Assembly (NCBI RefSeq): GCF_012928505.1 | Contig: NZ_JABBJN010000014.1 | Location: 59,062-123,061, forward strand | DNA: 64,000 nucleotides | From: Achromobacter sp. Bel | GTDB taxonomy: Bacteria; Pseudomonadota; Gammaproteobacteria; Burkholderiales; Burkholderiaceae_B | Direction: 5' to 3' | Program-made: the position numbers and the translations under genes | Part shown: one piece after another, positions 1 to 8,875 of the stretch | Layout: each line of letters opens with the position of its first letter | Position numbering within the stretch: position 1 is the first letter of the stretch | The notes under the pieces: generated by a model | Database searches by the model: none | Told to the model about the DNA's origin: nothing | Seen by the model: only the letters and a program-made list of their open reading frames with translations

Positions 1-2
1 CG

Positions 3-455
3 CTGGCCGCCGACAGCGACACCCTCGGCGCCGCGCTGACCAAGCGCGCCAAAGCCTTCCGCGCAGCCGACTTCTATCTGGAAAAGGCCGCGATGCACCG
101 CCACGGCGCCCCCTTCATGGCCGAGCAGATGCGCGAGCAGGGCCTGGCCTGTCAGCAATGGCTGGATGCGGCGCTGCGCGTGCCGTTCGACGGCCCGACC
201 TTGGCCATCACCCACTTCGCGCCCACGCTGGCCAGCGCCGATCCGCGCTACGGCGTCACGCCCGGCACCGCGGGTTTCTGCAATGCGCTGGACGCCCTGC
301 TGCCGCTGGCGCACACGTGGATGCACGGCCATCTGCACTGCGCGCAGGATTACATGAAAGACGGCTGCCGCATCGTGGCCAACCCGTTGGGCTATGCCAA
401 AAAGGGCGAACAGGCGGATTTCGCGCCTGATCGCCTGTGGGAAGTGAACGCCTAG
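3..455 (+). CDS. Metallophosphoesterase, C-terminal part (5' end outside window)
   Basis: The frame is open from the first bases of the window, so this is the 3' part of a longer gene. About 150 residues are visible. The C-terminal signatures of calcineurin-like phosphoesterases are present: a metal-ligand segment ITHFAPTLAS and a GHxH-type block, HTWMHGHLHCAQ, where the two histidines normally complete the dinuclear metal site. The substrate cannot be told from this part; family members hydrolyse phosphomonoesters or diesters. The TAG stop sits in a CTAG that also supplies the stop of the antisense receptor remnant, so the two frames end against each other. Confidence 0.8.
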   Translation: MAADSDTLGAALTKRAKAFRAADFYLEKAAMHRHGAPFMAEQMREQGLACQQWLDAALRVPFDGPTLAITHFAPTLASADPRYGVTPGTAGFCNALDALLPLAHTWMHGHLHCAQDYMKDGCRIVANPLGYAKKGEQADFAPDRLWEVNA

Positions 456-590
456 AACTTGACGCTGGCGCTCAGGCCGTAGGTTCGCGGGTCGACCGCA
501 GACTGTGCGTGCGCCCCGACCGGAAAAACCATGCCCAACGCCAGGGCAAGAACTGAAGGCGTAACAGCAGACCGTGCAAGCTTGCGCGCA
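452..590 (-). pseudogene. Scar of a TonB-dependent receptor: signal peptide joined to the last strand
   Basis: On the minus strand, a signal-peptide-like stretch (SVLALALGMVFPVGAHAQSA) runs directly into VDPRTYGLSASVKF and a stop. The second piece looks like the C-terminus of a TonB-dependent siderophore receptor, with a PRT/S-like turn, a last beta strand and a terminal Phe. The whole plug and barrel (normally about 650-750 residues) are missing. The simplest reading is one large in-frame deletion between the start and end of a receptor gene. No good start codon remains. It could also be a chance open frame, but the signal peptide with an AHAQ-type cleavage site and the receptor-like tail in one frame make that less likely. 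Confidence 0.5.
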
Positions 591-626
591 CGGCTCTTCC
601 GAGTGGAAGTCGGACGAAAGCCCCGC

Positions 627-1235
627 CTAAGGCTCCAGTCCCGCGACCGGCAGCGCGAAGAGCACCACCGCCGGGTTCGCCACCACAAACCCTGTTCCGG
701 CCAGGAATGTGACCGGCGACAACAGCTTCATCATGTCGGCGCTGCCTTGCGAATCCTGCACCGTCACGCGATACGACTGGTCGAGCGACGCCGATATCGC
801 CCCGGCCGCCTGCGCGGCACTGGGGGTGCCCGGCCGGGCGAGGTAGCGCTTGCCCTTGATGTGATGGGTGTAATAGACCAGCCCTTCCTTCGTGGTCTGG
901 AAGTGCATGGCCAACGCCTCTTGCCGGTCCCGCGGCGAGGCGTCACCCGTCAGTTGCAAGCGCACGAAGCCCCACGTAAAGCCGTCAGCTCCCACGTGAA
1001 AATCGCGCAGCACCACGGCAGTCAGCCGCGTCCGGAAGCCGGACGCCATCGCCTGCGACATCGCGGACGGCATGTCGAACAGATAGTGATACCTCGGCCC
1101 CAACACCGCAAAGGTCTTGCTGTCCGACGACACCATCAACGTGGAGACGTCTTCGGTATAGACCTTGGTCGATGCGCAGCCTGCCGCCATGAGGACAAGC
1201 GCGGACAGCAGCAGGGTCGTCAGGATGCGTCGCAT
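627..1235 (-). CDS. Putative outer-membrane lipoprotein of unknown function
   Basis: The product is about 202 residues. It opens with a lipoprotein signal (MRRILTTLLLSALVLMAAGC); the lipobox is MAAGC with Cys about residue 20. The mature part is a single soluble domain of mixed strands with no motif I recognise, and the C-terminus is hydrophobic. I chose ATG at 1235 because it gives a clean signal peptide. A TTG at 1247 would add four residues. No strong ribosome binding site is visible. It lies just upstream of the receptor scar on the same strand, and no operon partner is evident. Confidence 0.7.
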   Translation of the reverse strand: MRRILTTLLLSALVLMAAGCASTKVYTEDVSTLMVSSDSKTFAVLGPRYHYLFDMPSAMSQAMASGFRTRLTAVVLRDFHVGADGFTWGFVRLQLTGDASPRDRQEALAMHFQTTKEGLVYYTHHIKGKRYLARPGTPSAAQAAGAISASLDQSYRVTVQDSQGSADMMKLLSPVTFLAGTGFVVANPAVVLFALPVAGLEP

Positions 1236-1278
1236 GGACCGTGGCAAGGTGGCGAGATGGCTCGCGGCGGGAGCCGGA

Positions 1279-2328
1279 TCAGGGCGCCGGATTCGGATGC
1301 CGCGTGTGGATCGCGTCGATCGCCTTCAGCAGTTCCGGCGACAACGTCACATCAACGCTGTCGATATTCTCCTTCAGCTGGGCAAGCGTCGTGGCACCGA
1401 TCAGGTTGCTGGTGACGAACGGGCGCTGGTTCACCCAGGCCAGGGCCAGATGGGTGGGCGACATGCCGTGCTCGCGCGCCAGCGCGACGTACTCGGCGGT
1501 AGCGGCTTCGGCCTGCGGGTTGCTATAGCGGGTGAAACGCGTATAGCGGGTCAAGCGCGCGCCTTCGGGACGCGCGCCATTCAGGTACTTGCCGCAAAGC
1601 ATGCCCATCGCCAGCGGCGAATACGCCAGCAAGCCCACCCCTTCATGATGGGTGAATTCGGACAAGCCAATTTCGAACACGCGGTTCAAGAGGCTGTACG
1701 CGTTCTGGATCGACACGATGCGCGGCAGCGCCTGGTTGTCGGCGTGGCGCAGGAACTGGCCAACGCCCCAAGGCGTTTCGTTGGAGACGCCCACGTGGCG
1801 CACCTTGCCGGCGCGGACGAAGTCCTGCAGGACCGACAACGTTTCCTCGATCGGCACGGTGTGTTCGTCTTGCACCCAGGGATAGTTCAGTTGGCCGAAC
1901 GTGGCCGTAGTGCGGTCGGGCCAGTGCAACTGATACAGGTCCAGGTAATCCGTCTGCAGCCGCTTCAGGCTGGCGTCCAACGCCGCCGTCAGGTTCTTGC
2001 GGTCCAGGAAGGTCTTGCCGTCGCGGATGTGGCCGGGGCGTTTGGGGTCGCGCACCGGACCGGCCACCTTGCTGGCCAGCACGATGTCCTGGCGGCGCTT
2101 GGTGCGCGCCAGCCAGGTACCGATATAGGTTTCGGTCAAGCCCTGGGTTTCGGGCTTGGGCGGTACCGGATACATCTCGGCCACGTCGACCAGGTTGACG
2201 CCGCGCGACCGCGCGTAGTCCAGTTGTTGATGCGCTTCGGCCTCGGTGTTCTGTTCGCCCCAGGTCATGGTGCCCAATCCAATCAGGCTGACATCCAGGT
2301 CGGTACGGCCGAGTTTGCGGGTTTTCAA
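1279..2328 (-). CDS. tas: Aldo/keto reductase, Tas type
   Basis: This is a 349-residue NADP-dependent aldo/keto reductase of the Tas/YajO branch. The N-terminus MKTRKLGRTDLDVSLIGLGT and the following MTWGEQN are typical of E. coli Tas. The tetrad is placed as expected: Asp and Tyr in VDVAEMYPV, Lys in VLASKVAG and His in QLHWPD. Length matches the family (about 346). Tas-type enzymes reduce small aldehydes and ketones; the natural substrate is not settled. The gene stands alone, divergent from the DUF4239 gene, with about 140 bp between them. Confidence 0.9.
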   Translation of the reverse strand: MKTRKLGRTDLDVSLIGLGTMTWGEQNTEAEAHQQLDYARSRGVNLVDVAEMYPVPPKPETQGLTETYIGTWLARTKRRQDIVLASKVAGPVRDPKRPGHIRDGKTFLDRKNLTAALDASLKRLQTDYLDLYQLHWPDRTTATFGQLNYPWVQDEHTVPIEETLSVLQDFVRAGKVRHVGVSNETPWGVGQFLRHADNQALPRIVSIQNAYSLLNRVFEIGLSEFTHHEGVGLLAYSPLAMGMLCGKYLNGARPEGARLTRYTRFTRYSNPQAEAATAEYVALAREHGMSPTHLALAWVNQRPFVTSNLIGATTLAQLKENIDSVDVTLSPELLKAIDAIHTRHPNPAP

Positions 2329-2471
2329 GTTCTGCTCCGTGCGGGGGTCTTAGTCGGGAATCGACACCTTACTCCAAGATGTTGGCGTTTCGCTGACAAG
2401 CCCCCGGAGATCCGGCAGCTTGCCTCCCCGCCCCAATCCGCATACGCTGGCGTGTCCGCGAAGGAGGCGCC

Positions 2472-3248
2472 ATGCTCAGGAATTTCGACGAATCCTATCT
2501 TTTCTTCATCGGCGTCATCGTCTTCCTGGGCATCATCGAGCTCTGCTTCCGGCTGGGCCGCCGGCAGCGCAGGCCGGCCGACGAGTCCCACCGCACGCAT
2601 ATCACCGCCCTGCAGACCGCCCTGCTCGGCCTGCTGGCCTTGCTGCTGGGCTTTACCTTCGCCATGTCGGTCACGCGATTCGAAGCGCGCAAGAACCTGG
2701 TGCTGGAAGAGGCCAACGCCATCGGCAACGCGTATTGGCGTTCGCAGTTGATCGCCCCGACCGCGCGGGCGCAGGTACCGCGCTTGCTGCTGGAATACAC
2801 GAAAGCGGGGCTGGAACTGCACGACGCGGAAAACGACATTCCCCGCTTCGACGCCGCCAGCGCCACGTCGCGCCGCATCGAACGCCAGATCCGCACCTTG
2901 GCCGCCGACACCGCCGACAACCCGCCGGCAATCTCGACGATCATGTTCATCCAGGCCATCAACGAAATGGCGCAAGTCAACGAGAAGCGCCGCGTGGCGC
3001 TGGAGAACCACGTCCCCGAGCCGGTGTTCTACCTGCTGTTCATCGTCAGCGCGGGCGCCGTGGCCTATATCGCCTACGGCACCGGCCTGCACGGGCGCAG
3101 GCGGCTGACGTCGACCGGCCTCTTTGCGGCGCTGATCTCGCTGGTGCTGACGTTCATCGTCGACATCGATCAGCCGGGCACCGGCGTGATCCAGGTCAAC
3201 CAGGAAAGCATGGAGCGGATGCAAAGGACGCTGGAACAAGAGCTGTAG
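2472..3248 (+). CDS. DUF4239 (bestrophin-like) membrane protein
   Basis: The protein has 258 residues and four likely transmembrane helices, two near the N-terminus (about residues 9-28 and 50-68) and two near the C-terminus (about 185-205 and 215-235). Between them lies a long soluble helical segment. The motif LGFTFAMSVTRFEARKNLVL, with the following EANAIG, is characteristic of DUF4239 proteins. These are distantly related to bestrophin channels and have no defined function. The start follows GAAGGAGGCGCC, a strong ribosome binding site. No partner gene is evident. Confidence 0.8.
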   Translation: MLRNFDESYLFFIGVIVFLGIIELCFRLGRRQRRPADESHRTHITALQTALLGLLALLLGFTFAMSVTRFEARKNLVLEEANAIGNAYWRSQLIAPTARAQVPRLLLEYTKAGLELHDAENDIPRFDAASATSRRIERQIRTLAADTADNPPAISTIMFIQAINEMAQVNEKRRVALENHVPEPVFYLLFIVSAGAVAYIAYGTGLHGRRRLTSTGLFAALISLVLTFIVDIDQPGTGVIQVNQESMERMQRTLEQEL

Positions 3249-3297
3249 CGCGACGGCACAGCCTTTCCGTGCAGGGACGCGGCTCGACGCACGCGGT

Positions 3298-3747
3298 TTA
3301 AAACAGGTACTCCAGCAATTCGTCGCCCGCCGCGTCGATCGTGCCCGTCGACCGCCATCCCAGATGGCGATAGAACCCGTAAGACCGCACCGCCGGATCG
3401 GTGGCGCAGCCCAGGTATAAGCGCGCAAAGCCGCGCTGGCGCAAGAGATCGGCCGTCATGTGCAGCACCGACTTGCCCACGCCCTGGCCTTCGTACTCCG
3501 GCAATAGCGCAAGCACGACGATTTCTCCCGTGTCGCGGTGTCCGAAGCAGTAACCAGCCAGCTTGCCGTCGTCGACCGCGACCACGCCCGGATACAAGCC
3601 GGATTCGATTCCCGCGCCCCAGGTTTCTTGCGTGATCCCGGCGTCGGCCAGTTCCGCTTCGGTCACGGCATTTTCTCGGGTCAGGCCGCGCAACACGATG
3701 CAGGCAGCGGCGTCTTCAGGAAGGGCAGAACGATAGGTAAGGCTCAT
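3298..3747 (-). CDS. GNAT-family N-acetyltransferase
   Basis: A 149-residue single GNAT domain. The acetyl-CoA loop is visible as LLPEYEGQGVGKSVL, a Q/RxxGxG/A variant, followed by the FARLYLGC strand and the YGFYRHLGW block typical of motif B. I chose the ATG giving MSLTYRSALPED at 3747, because the longer frame upstream lies inside uvrA and is an artefact. The start is 8 bp after the stop of the UvrA-like gene, so the two are almost certainly co-transcribed. The substrate is unknown. Pairing with a class II UvrA suggests a detoxification or resistance role, but that is inference. Confidence 0.85.
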   Translation of the reverse strand: MSLTYRSALPEDAAACIVLRGLTRENAVTEAELADAGITQETWGAGIESGLYPGVVAVDDGKLAGYCFGHRDTGEIVVLALLPEYEGQGVGKSVLHMTADLLRQRGFARLYLGCATDPAVRSYGFYRHLGWRSTGTIDAAGDELLEYLF

Positions 3748-3755
3748 CGGGATTC

Positions 3756-6275
3756 TTAAAAAAGTTTTTGGAGAAATGGCGCCGTCACTCCGACGCCCGC
3801 CGCGCTGACCGCCTGCGGCGTGCCTTCGGCGACGATGCGGCCGCCCTCTTCGCCCGCGCCCGGGCCGACGTCGATCATCCAATCGCTGCCCGCGACCACG
3901 CGCAGGTCGTGCTCGACGACGACGACGGTGTTGCCGGCGTCCACCAGGCCATGCAACTGGGCCATCAGCTTGTCCACATCCGCCGCATGCAGGCCGGTGG
4001 TGGGCTCGTCCAGCACGTAGAGCGTGTTGCCGCGCTGGCTGCGCTGCAATTCGGTGGCCAGCTTGATCCGCTGCGCTTCGCCGCCGGACAGTTCCGTGGC
4101 GGGTTGGCCCAGCCGCAGGTAGCCCAGGCCGATCTCGTGCAGCAGTGCCAAGGGGCGTTGCACTACCGGTTCATCCTGGAAAAAGTCCCGGGCCTCGTCG
4201 ACCGTCATCGCCAGAACTTGCGCGATGTTGCGGCCGTTCCATTCGATCTCCAGCGTCTTGGCGTTGTACCGGCTGCCATGGCAGGCCGGACAAGGCGCAT
4301 AGACGCTGGGCATGAACAGCAACTCGATACTGACAAAGCCCTCGCCCTCGCAGGTTTCGCATCGCCCCTGGGCGACATTGAACGAAAAACGGCCGGCGCC
4401 GTAGCGGCGCGACTTGGCCACGCGGGTGCCGGCGAACAGCTTGCGGACGTGGTCGAACAGGCCCGTGTAGGTCGCCAGATTGGAGCGGGGCGTGCGGCCG
4501 ATGGGTTTCTGGTCCACGTTGACCAGCCGCTTGATGGCGTCGGCGCCGGCGTCGATGCGGCCCGTCGTGCGCGGCAGGCCGCCGGGCGGCGGCAGATCGC
4601 CTTCGGGTTCTTCAACCGCAGGCTCGTGGCCCAGATGCTCGCCGATCAATTCCACCAGCGCCTGGCTGACCAGGCTGGATTTCCCCGACCCTGACACCCC
4701 GGTCACCGCCGTGAACGCGCCCAAGGGAAAACGGGCACTCAGGCCATGCAGGTTATTGCGGTGGATATCCCGCAACGATAACCACCCCGATGGTTTCCGG
4801 GCTGGCCGGCCAGGCGCGGCCGCGCGGTCGAACAGATACCGCGCGGTAAGCGATGCGCGCACTTTTCGCAGCCCCTCCGGCGGGCCGCTGTACAACACCT
4901 GTCCGCCATGCTGGCCCGCGCCGGGCCCGACATCCACCAACCAGTCGGCACGCCGCAGCGTGTCCAGGTCGTGCTCCACGACAAACAGCGTGTTGCCGGC
5001 TGCCTTCAACTGGTCCAGCGCGCGGTGCAGCGCCTGCCCGTCCGCCGGGTGCAGGCCGGCGGATGGTTCGTCCAGCACATAGACGACGCCGAACAGGTTG
5101 GACCGGATCTGGGTCGCCAGCCGCAGCCGCTGCAATTCGCCGGGCGACAGGGTAGGCGTGGACCGGTCCATCGCCAGATAGCCCAGGCCCAGCGCCTGCA
5201 AGGTTCCGATGCGCTCGATCAGATCGTGGGCGATGCGCTGGGCCGCGACGTGGCGTGCGCCGTCGGCCGCCGCCCCGTCGGCGTGGCCGCTGGCGGCGGG
5301 GGCCAGTATCTGTGCGATGCGGGCAAGCGGCAATCGCGACAGCGTGCCGATGTCCAGCCCCGCGAACGTGACCGACAGCGCTTCGCGCTTGAGCCGCCGG
5401 CCGTCGCACACCGGGCATGGCGCCCCGGTCATGAAGCGCGCCACGCGCTTTTTCATCATGGCACTTTGGGTGGTGGCGAACGTATGCATCACGTAGCGCC
5501 GCGCGCCCGTGTAGGTGCCCATGTAGCTGGGTTCTTGCTTGCGGCGCAACGCGGCGCGGGTTTCGGCCGGCGTGAAGCCCGCGTAGACCGGCGCTGTCGG
5601 CTGCTCGTCGGTGTACAGGATCCAGTCGCGCTCTTTCTTGGGCAGGTCGCGCCAGGGTTTATCCACGTCGTAGCCCAGCGTGACCAGGATGTCGCGCAGG
5701 TTCTGCCCATGCCAGGCGGGAGGCCAGGATGCGATGGCGCGTTCCCGTATGGTCAGCGACGGGTCGGGCACCATGGATTGCTCGGTCACGTCGTAGACGT
5801 AGCCCAGGCCGTGGCAATTCGGGCAGGCGCCCTGCGGCGTGTTGGGCGAAAAGTCTTCGGCATACAGCATCGGCTGACGCGCGGGGTAGGTGCCGGCCCG
5901 CGAATACAGCATGCGCAACATGCTGGACAAGGTGGTGACGCTACCGACCGTGGAACGCACGTTGGGGGTGCCGCGCTGCTGTTGCAGCGCGACCGCCGGC
6001 GGCAGGCCGTCAATGGCGTCCACGTCGGGCACGCCGACCTGGTCGATCAGGCGCCGGGCATAGGGCGAAAGCGATTCCAGGTATCGCCGTTGCGCTTCGG
6101 CGTACAGGGTGCCGAAGGCCAGCGACGACTTTCCCGAGCCCGACACGCCGGAAAACACCACCAGCGCATCCCGCGGGATATCCACATCCACGTTCTTCAG
6201 ATTGTGCTCGCGCGCGCCGCGGACGCGGATGCAGGCGTCGGCGCGCGGCTTGGCGGAGTTCTTTCGCTGGCTCAT
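3756..6275 (-). CDS. Class II UvrA-like ABC ATPase (lacks UvrB-binding domain)
   Basis: The 839-residue protein has the full UvrA double-ABC architecture. Both Walker A motifs read GVSGSGKSSL. There are zinc modules (CPNCHGLG, CPVCDGRR, CETCEGEG...CPACHG) and two signature motifs, LSPGELQRLRLA and LSGGEAQRIKLA. Between RSTVGSVTTLSSMLRMLYSRAG and the first zinc module the roughly 115-residue UvrB-binding domain of canonical UvrA is missing, which explains the length (839 against about 940). That deletion defines class II UvrA (UvrA2/DrrC-like) proteins, linked to DNA-damage tolerance and drug resistance rather than core excision repair. The canonical uvrA is expected elsewhere. The acetyltransferase gene follows 8 bp downstream. 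Confidence 0.9.
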   Translation of the reverse strand: MSQRKNSAKPRADACIRVRGAREHNLKNVDVDIPRDALVVFSGVSGSGKSSLAFGTLYAEAQRRYLESLSPYARRLIDQVGVPDVDAIDGLPPAVALQQQRGTPNVRSTVGSVTTLSSMLRMLYSRAGTYPARQPMLYAEDFSPNTPQGACPNCHGLGYVYDVTEQSMVPDPSLTIRERAIASWPPAWHGQNLRDILVTLGYDVDKPWRDLPKKERDWILYTDEQPTAPVYAGFTPAETRAALRRKQEPSYMGTYTGARRYVMHTFATTQSAMMKKRVARFMTGAPCPVCDGRRLKREALSVTFAGLDIGTLSRLPLARIAQILAPAASGHADGAAADGARHVAAQRIAHDLIERIGTLQALGLGYLAMDRSTPTLSPGELQRLRLATQIRSNLFGVVYVLDEPSAGLHPADGQALHRALDQLKAAGNTLFVVEHDLDTLRRADWLVDVGPGAGQHGGQVLYSGPPEGLRKVRASLTARYLFDRAAAPGRPARKPSGWLSLRDIHRNNLHGLSARFPLGAFTAVTGVSGSGKSSLVSQALVELIGEHLGHEPAVEEPEGDLPPPGGLPRTTGRIDAGADAIKRLVNVDQKPIGRTPRSNLATYTGLFDHVRKLFAGTRVAKSRRYGAGRFSFNVAQGRCETCEGEGFVSIELLFMPSVYAPCPACHGSRYNAKTLEIEWNGRNIAQVLAMTVDEARDFFQDEPVVQRPLALLHEIGLGYLRLGQPATELSGGEAQRIKLATELQRSQRGNTLYVLDEPTTGLHAADVDKLMAQLHGLVDAGNTVVVVEHDLRVVAGSDWMIDVGPGAGEEGGRIVAEGTPQAVSAAGVGVTAPFLQKLF

Positions 6276-6312
6276 GCCAGGAATAGTAATGGACGCCGCG
6301 AACCGCGGCGAT

Positions 6313-7851
6313 TCACCCCTGCTGCAACGCCGCCACCGACCGCGCCAGATCGTGATACCTGCGGCGCAGGATCGCCTCGGCCTGATCGCGAGGCTGCCGG
6401 CTATCGGCCTCCTGAACGTCCAGCTGCGCGGCGCGCAGCATTGGCAGCAGGTCGTGCTTGACGGTATCGACGGTGGGGATGACGGTGTACTCGACCCGCT
6501 CCCCGCCCACGAACTTGGACACCTGCATGGACAGGTTGCGCGACTGCGTCACCGACGCCGACGCCAACCCGCCGCGCTCATACGCCAGGTCGGTCCGGCT
6601 ATGGGTGGAATCCTTGACCTGGTAGTAGAGATAATTCTGCGACGACTTGTCCGACGTCAGCATCAGGGACTCGTGCGCCGACAGCGGCTGATGGAAGCTG
6701 GCGTCAAGCGCGGACCGCTGCTCCTGCGTCATGGCCAGGTTGGAGCCGGCCCGGCCCGTGACCTTGCTGCTCTGCGACACGCGCAACGAGAAGCCGTCGA
6801 TTTCCTCCGGACGCCGCGGGTTGACGCGCTTCGATTCCTGCGTGATCGACGCGGAATAGTCCGCCAGGCCAGACAGCAGGGCGCGATGGGACTCGGACGC
6901 CGGCACGCGGACGACCGTGCCGGCCGGCTGCGACCGTTCGGTTTGCACGGCGCCATAACTGCTGTGCACCGCGGAGAAGGCGTTCTTGAACATGGCCATC
7001 AGCGCTTCATCGCCGTCGCCGCGGCGTCGCGCGCTGTCGAACTGCAGCATGGCCTTGTCGATCGCCGCCGCCTGCTGCTCGGCCGTGCCGAAGGTTGCCG
7101 GTTTGCTCAGGTCGGCATTGACGCTGACCTCGCCGGCGGGGCCCGAGTACTTGATCGACCGCTGCCCGCTGTCGGCCTGGAATTCGATGGTCTGCACCGC
7201 CACGCCATTAGCCCGCGTCACGGCGCGCAGGTTCACCGACGACAGGATGGACGGGTCCACATCCGCCAAGCCGGCGACATTCAGCCGCGGCGGCACCTGG
7301 GCCAGCCCGTCCAGCGCATCCTCGAAGGCGCCAGACAAGGCCGCGATCGCATTGCGCTCGTCCTCGGTCAGCGTGCCCTCGGTCACGTCGATCTGCACCG
7401 CCATGCCTTCCTGGCCGCGAGCCAGGGAAATCTCGACCTTGGCGCCGCTGGTGGTGGCGATGCTTAACGACACGGTGTTGTCGCCCTGCAGGCGCAGCCG
7501 CGATTGCAGCGCGCTGTCCGAGGACGTCTGCGCCGGCGCGCCGGGCGCCCGCAGCGATTGGACAGCGTTGCCGCCTTCGGTCCGGAAGCGGCCCAGCAGC
7601 GCCGCGCCCACGTCCTGGAACGGGTTGGCCGCACGCATGTTGCGGGACATCAGCGCCGACAGGGGATCGGTGAACGCGCCCGCCTGCGTATACACGGTGG
7701 CATTGGTGGCCGACGCCGGCTGGCCCAGCGCAACCCGGGTCGAGGCGGACGCGGCGGCCGCCAGCGCGGCGTCGGGCGTACGCACGGCGGCATGGGCGGT
7801 GGGAAACGGGATGGCGCTCTGCAGCGCGCCTGACGAACTGATGGCAGTCAT
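6313..7851 (-). CDS. Large hypothetical protein, Ala/Ser-rich
   Basis: The product is about 512 residues with no motif I recognise, no signal peptide and no transmembrane helix. The N-terminal 100 residues are rich in Ala, Ser and Thr and look disordered; the middle is strand-rich and the C-terminus charged and helical. I chose the ATG giving MTAISSSGALQS at 7851; an upstream in-frame start at 7881 adds ten unlikely residues. Composition and length resemble secreted or surface-associated proteins of pseudomonads and bordetellae that are often annotated without function, but I cannot place it. Confidence 0.65.
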   Translation of the reverse strand: MTAISSSGALQSAIPFPTAHAAVRTPDAALAAAASASTRVALGQPASATNATVYTQAGAFTDPLSALMSRNMRAANPFQDVGAALLGRFRTEGGNAVQSLRAPGAPAQTSSDSALQSRLRLQGDNTVSLSIATTSGAKVEISLARGQEGMAVQIDVTEGTLTEDERNAIAALSGAFEDALDGLAQVPPRLNVAGLADVDPSILSSVNLRAVTRANGVAVQTIEFQADSGQRSIKYSGPAGEVSVNADLSKPATFGTAEQQAAAIDKAMLQFDSARRRGDGDEALMAMFKNAFSAVHSSYGAVQTERSQPAGTVVRVPASESHRALLSGLADYSASITQESKRVNPRRPEEIDGFSLRVSQSSKVTGRAGSNLAMTQEQRSALDASFHQPLSAHESLMLTSDKSSQNYLYYQVKDSTHSRTDLAYERGGLASASVTQSRNLSMQVSKFVGGERVEYTVIPTVDTVKHDLLPMLRAAQLDVQEADSRQPRDQAEAILRRRYHDLARSVAALQQG

Positions 7852-7959
7852 TGTGGCGGTGTGATCCCAGCGCGTGGGCAAGGCCTGCCCAGGTTTATCC
7901 GGATTTCTCCTTATCCTAACGGCAGGATCTCCGGAAAATTAAGCCGGCGCCGCTGGGCG

Positions 7960-8769
7960 TCAGATGCCCGGCTGGCCCAGGAATCCGCGTACCGCGTCCA
8001 GCACGGTCTCCTCGCGCTCGCGGTGGGGCACATGGCCGCAGCCGGGCATCGGCAGCATCGACGACGGTCCGCCCGCCAGGGCGACCAGCTTTTCGGGATG
8101 GCGCATGGATCCGTACTCGTCGTTTTCGCCGTGGATGGCCAGGAGCGGCACCGTCACGCGGGGCAAGACCGCGTCCAGATTCCAATCGGCGAATTCGGCC
8201 GATTGCCAGGTCTTGACCCAGGCGTCCAGCACCCATTGCGCCTTCTCGCCGTGATAGCGCTTCAGGCGGTCCAACTGGGCCGGGTCCTTGAATTGCTCTC
8301 CCGCCACGCGGATGCCTTCCAGGGTGCGGTCTTCCACGAACGCCTGGGCGGATTCGGTCATGACGCCGACGCAGCGCTGCGGAAACGCCGCAGCGGCCGA
8401 TACCGCCATTCCCCCCCCGACGCTATGGCCGAAGACGACGAAACGGGCCAGCTTGAAATGGTCCACCAGCGCGGCGAAGGCACCTCGCGCTTCGTCGGCA
8501 ACGAAGTCCGGCAGAAGACAGCCGGGGTGCGGGTCGGACTGGCCAAAACCCAGCCGGTCGTAGGCGATCACGGCGCGACCCGTGGCCTGGGCCAGTTTGG
8601 CAGGAAAGTCGCGCCACAGGTCCACGCATCCCAGCGAGTCGTGCAGCAGGATGACCGGCGCGCCGCCCGCTCCGGCGGCCCCGCCCGGCCACACCCGGGC
8701 GTGGATCCGTCCCAGCGTGGTCGGGATCAGGCAACTTGCTGGAACGGGCGCGACGCGGTCAACCATCAT
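7960..8769 (-). CDS. Alpha/beta hydrolase
   Basis: A 269-residue cytoplasmic alpha/beta hydrolase. The nucleophile elbow is GHSVGGG (Ser), the acid is likely Asp in HGENDEYG, and the catalytic His is in GCGHVPH. The oxyanion region reads ILLHDSLGCVDLWRDF, close to proline iminopeptidase and esterase relatives. No signal peptide is present. The specific substrate cannot be inferred. It lies between the large hypothetical gene and the chemoreceptor on the same strand, without tight spacing. Confidence 0.88.
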   Translation of the reverse strand: MMVDRVAPVPASCLIPTTLGRIHARVWPGGAAGAGGAPVILLHDSLGCVDLWRDFPAKLAQATGRAVIAYDRLGFGQSDPHPGCLLPDFVADEARGAFAALVDHFKLARFVVFGHSVGGGMAVSAAAAFPQRCVGVMTESAQAFVEDRTLEGIRVAGEQFKDPAQLDRLKRYHGEKAQWVLDAWVKTWQSAEFADWNLDAVLPRVTVPLLAIHGENDEYGSMRHPEKLVALAGGPSSMLPMPGCGHVPHREREETVLDAVRGFLGQPGI

Positions 8770-8875
8770 TCATCCTCTGTTCAGTCCTCGGGCTGTGCTG
8801 ATTCTGCGTCCAACCGGGCTGACAGGCAACTGCCGCCCGCTTGTCCTGCAGGCGGCGACGGGACCCGTGGCTGGC

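Noticed and set aside
4908..6461. A 517-codon open frame opposite the UvrA-like gene
   Set aside because: Shadow of a gene with intact Walker, zinc and signature motifs.
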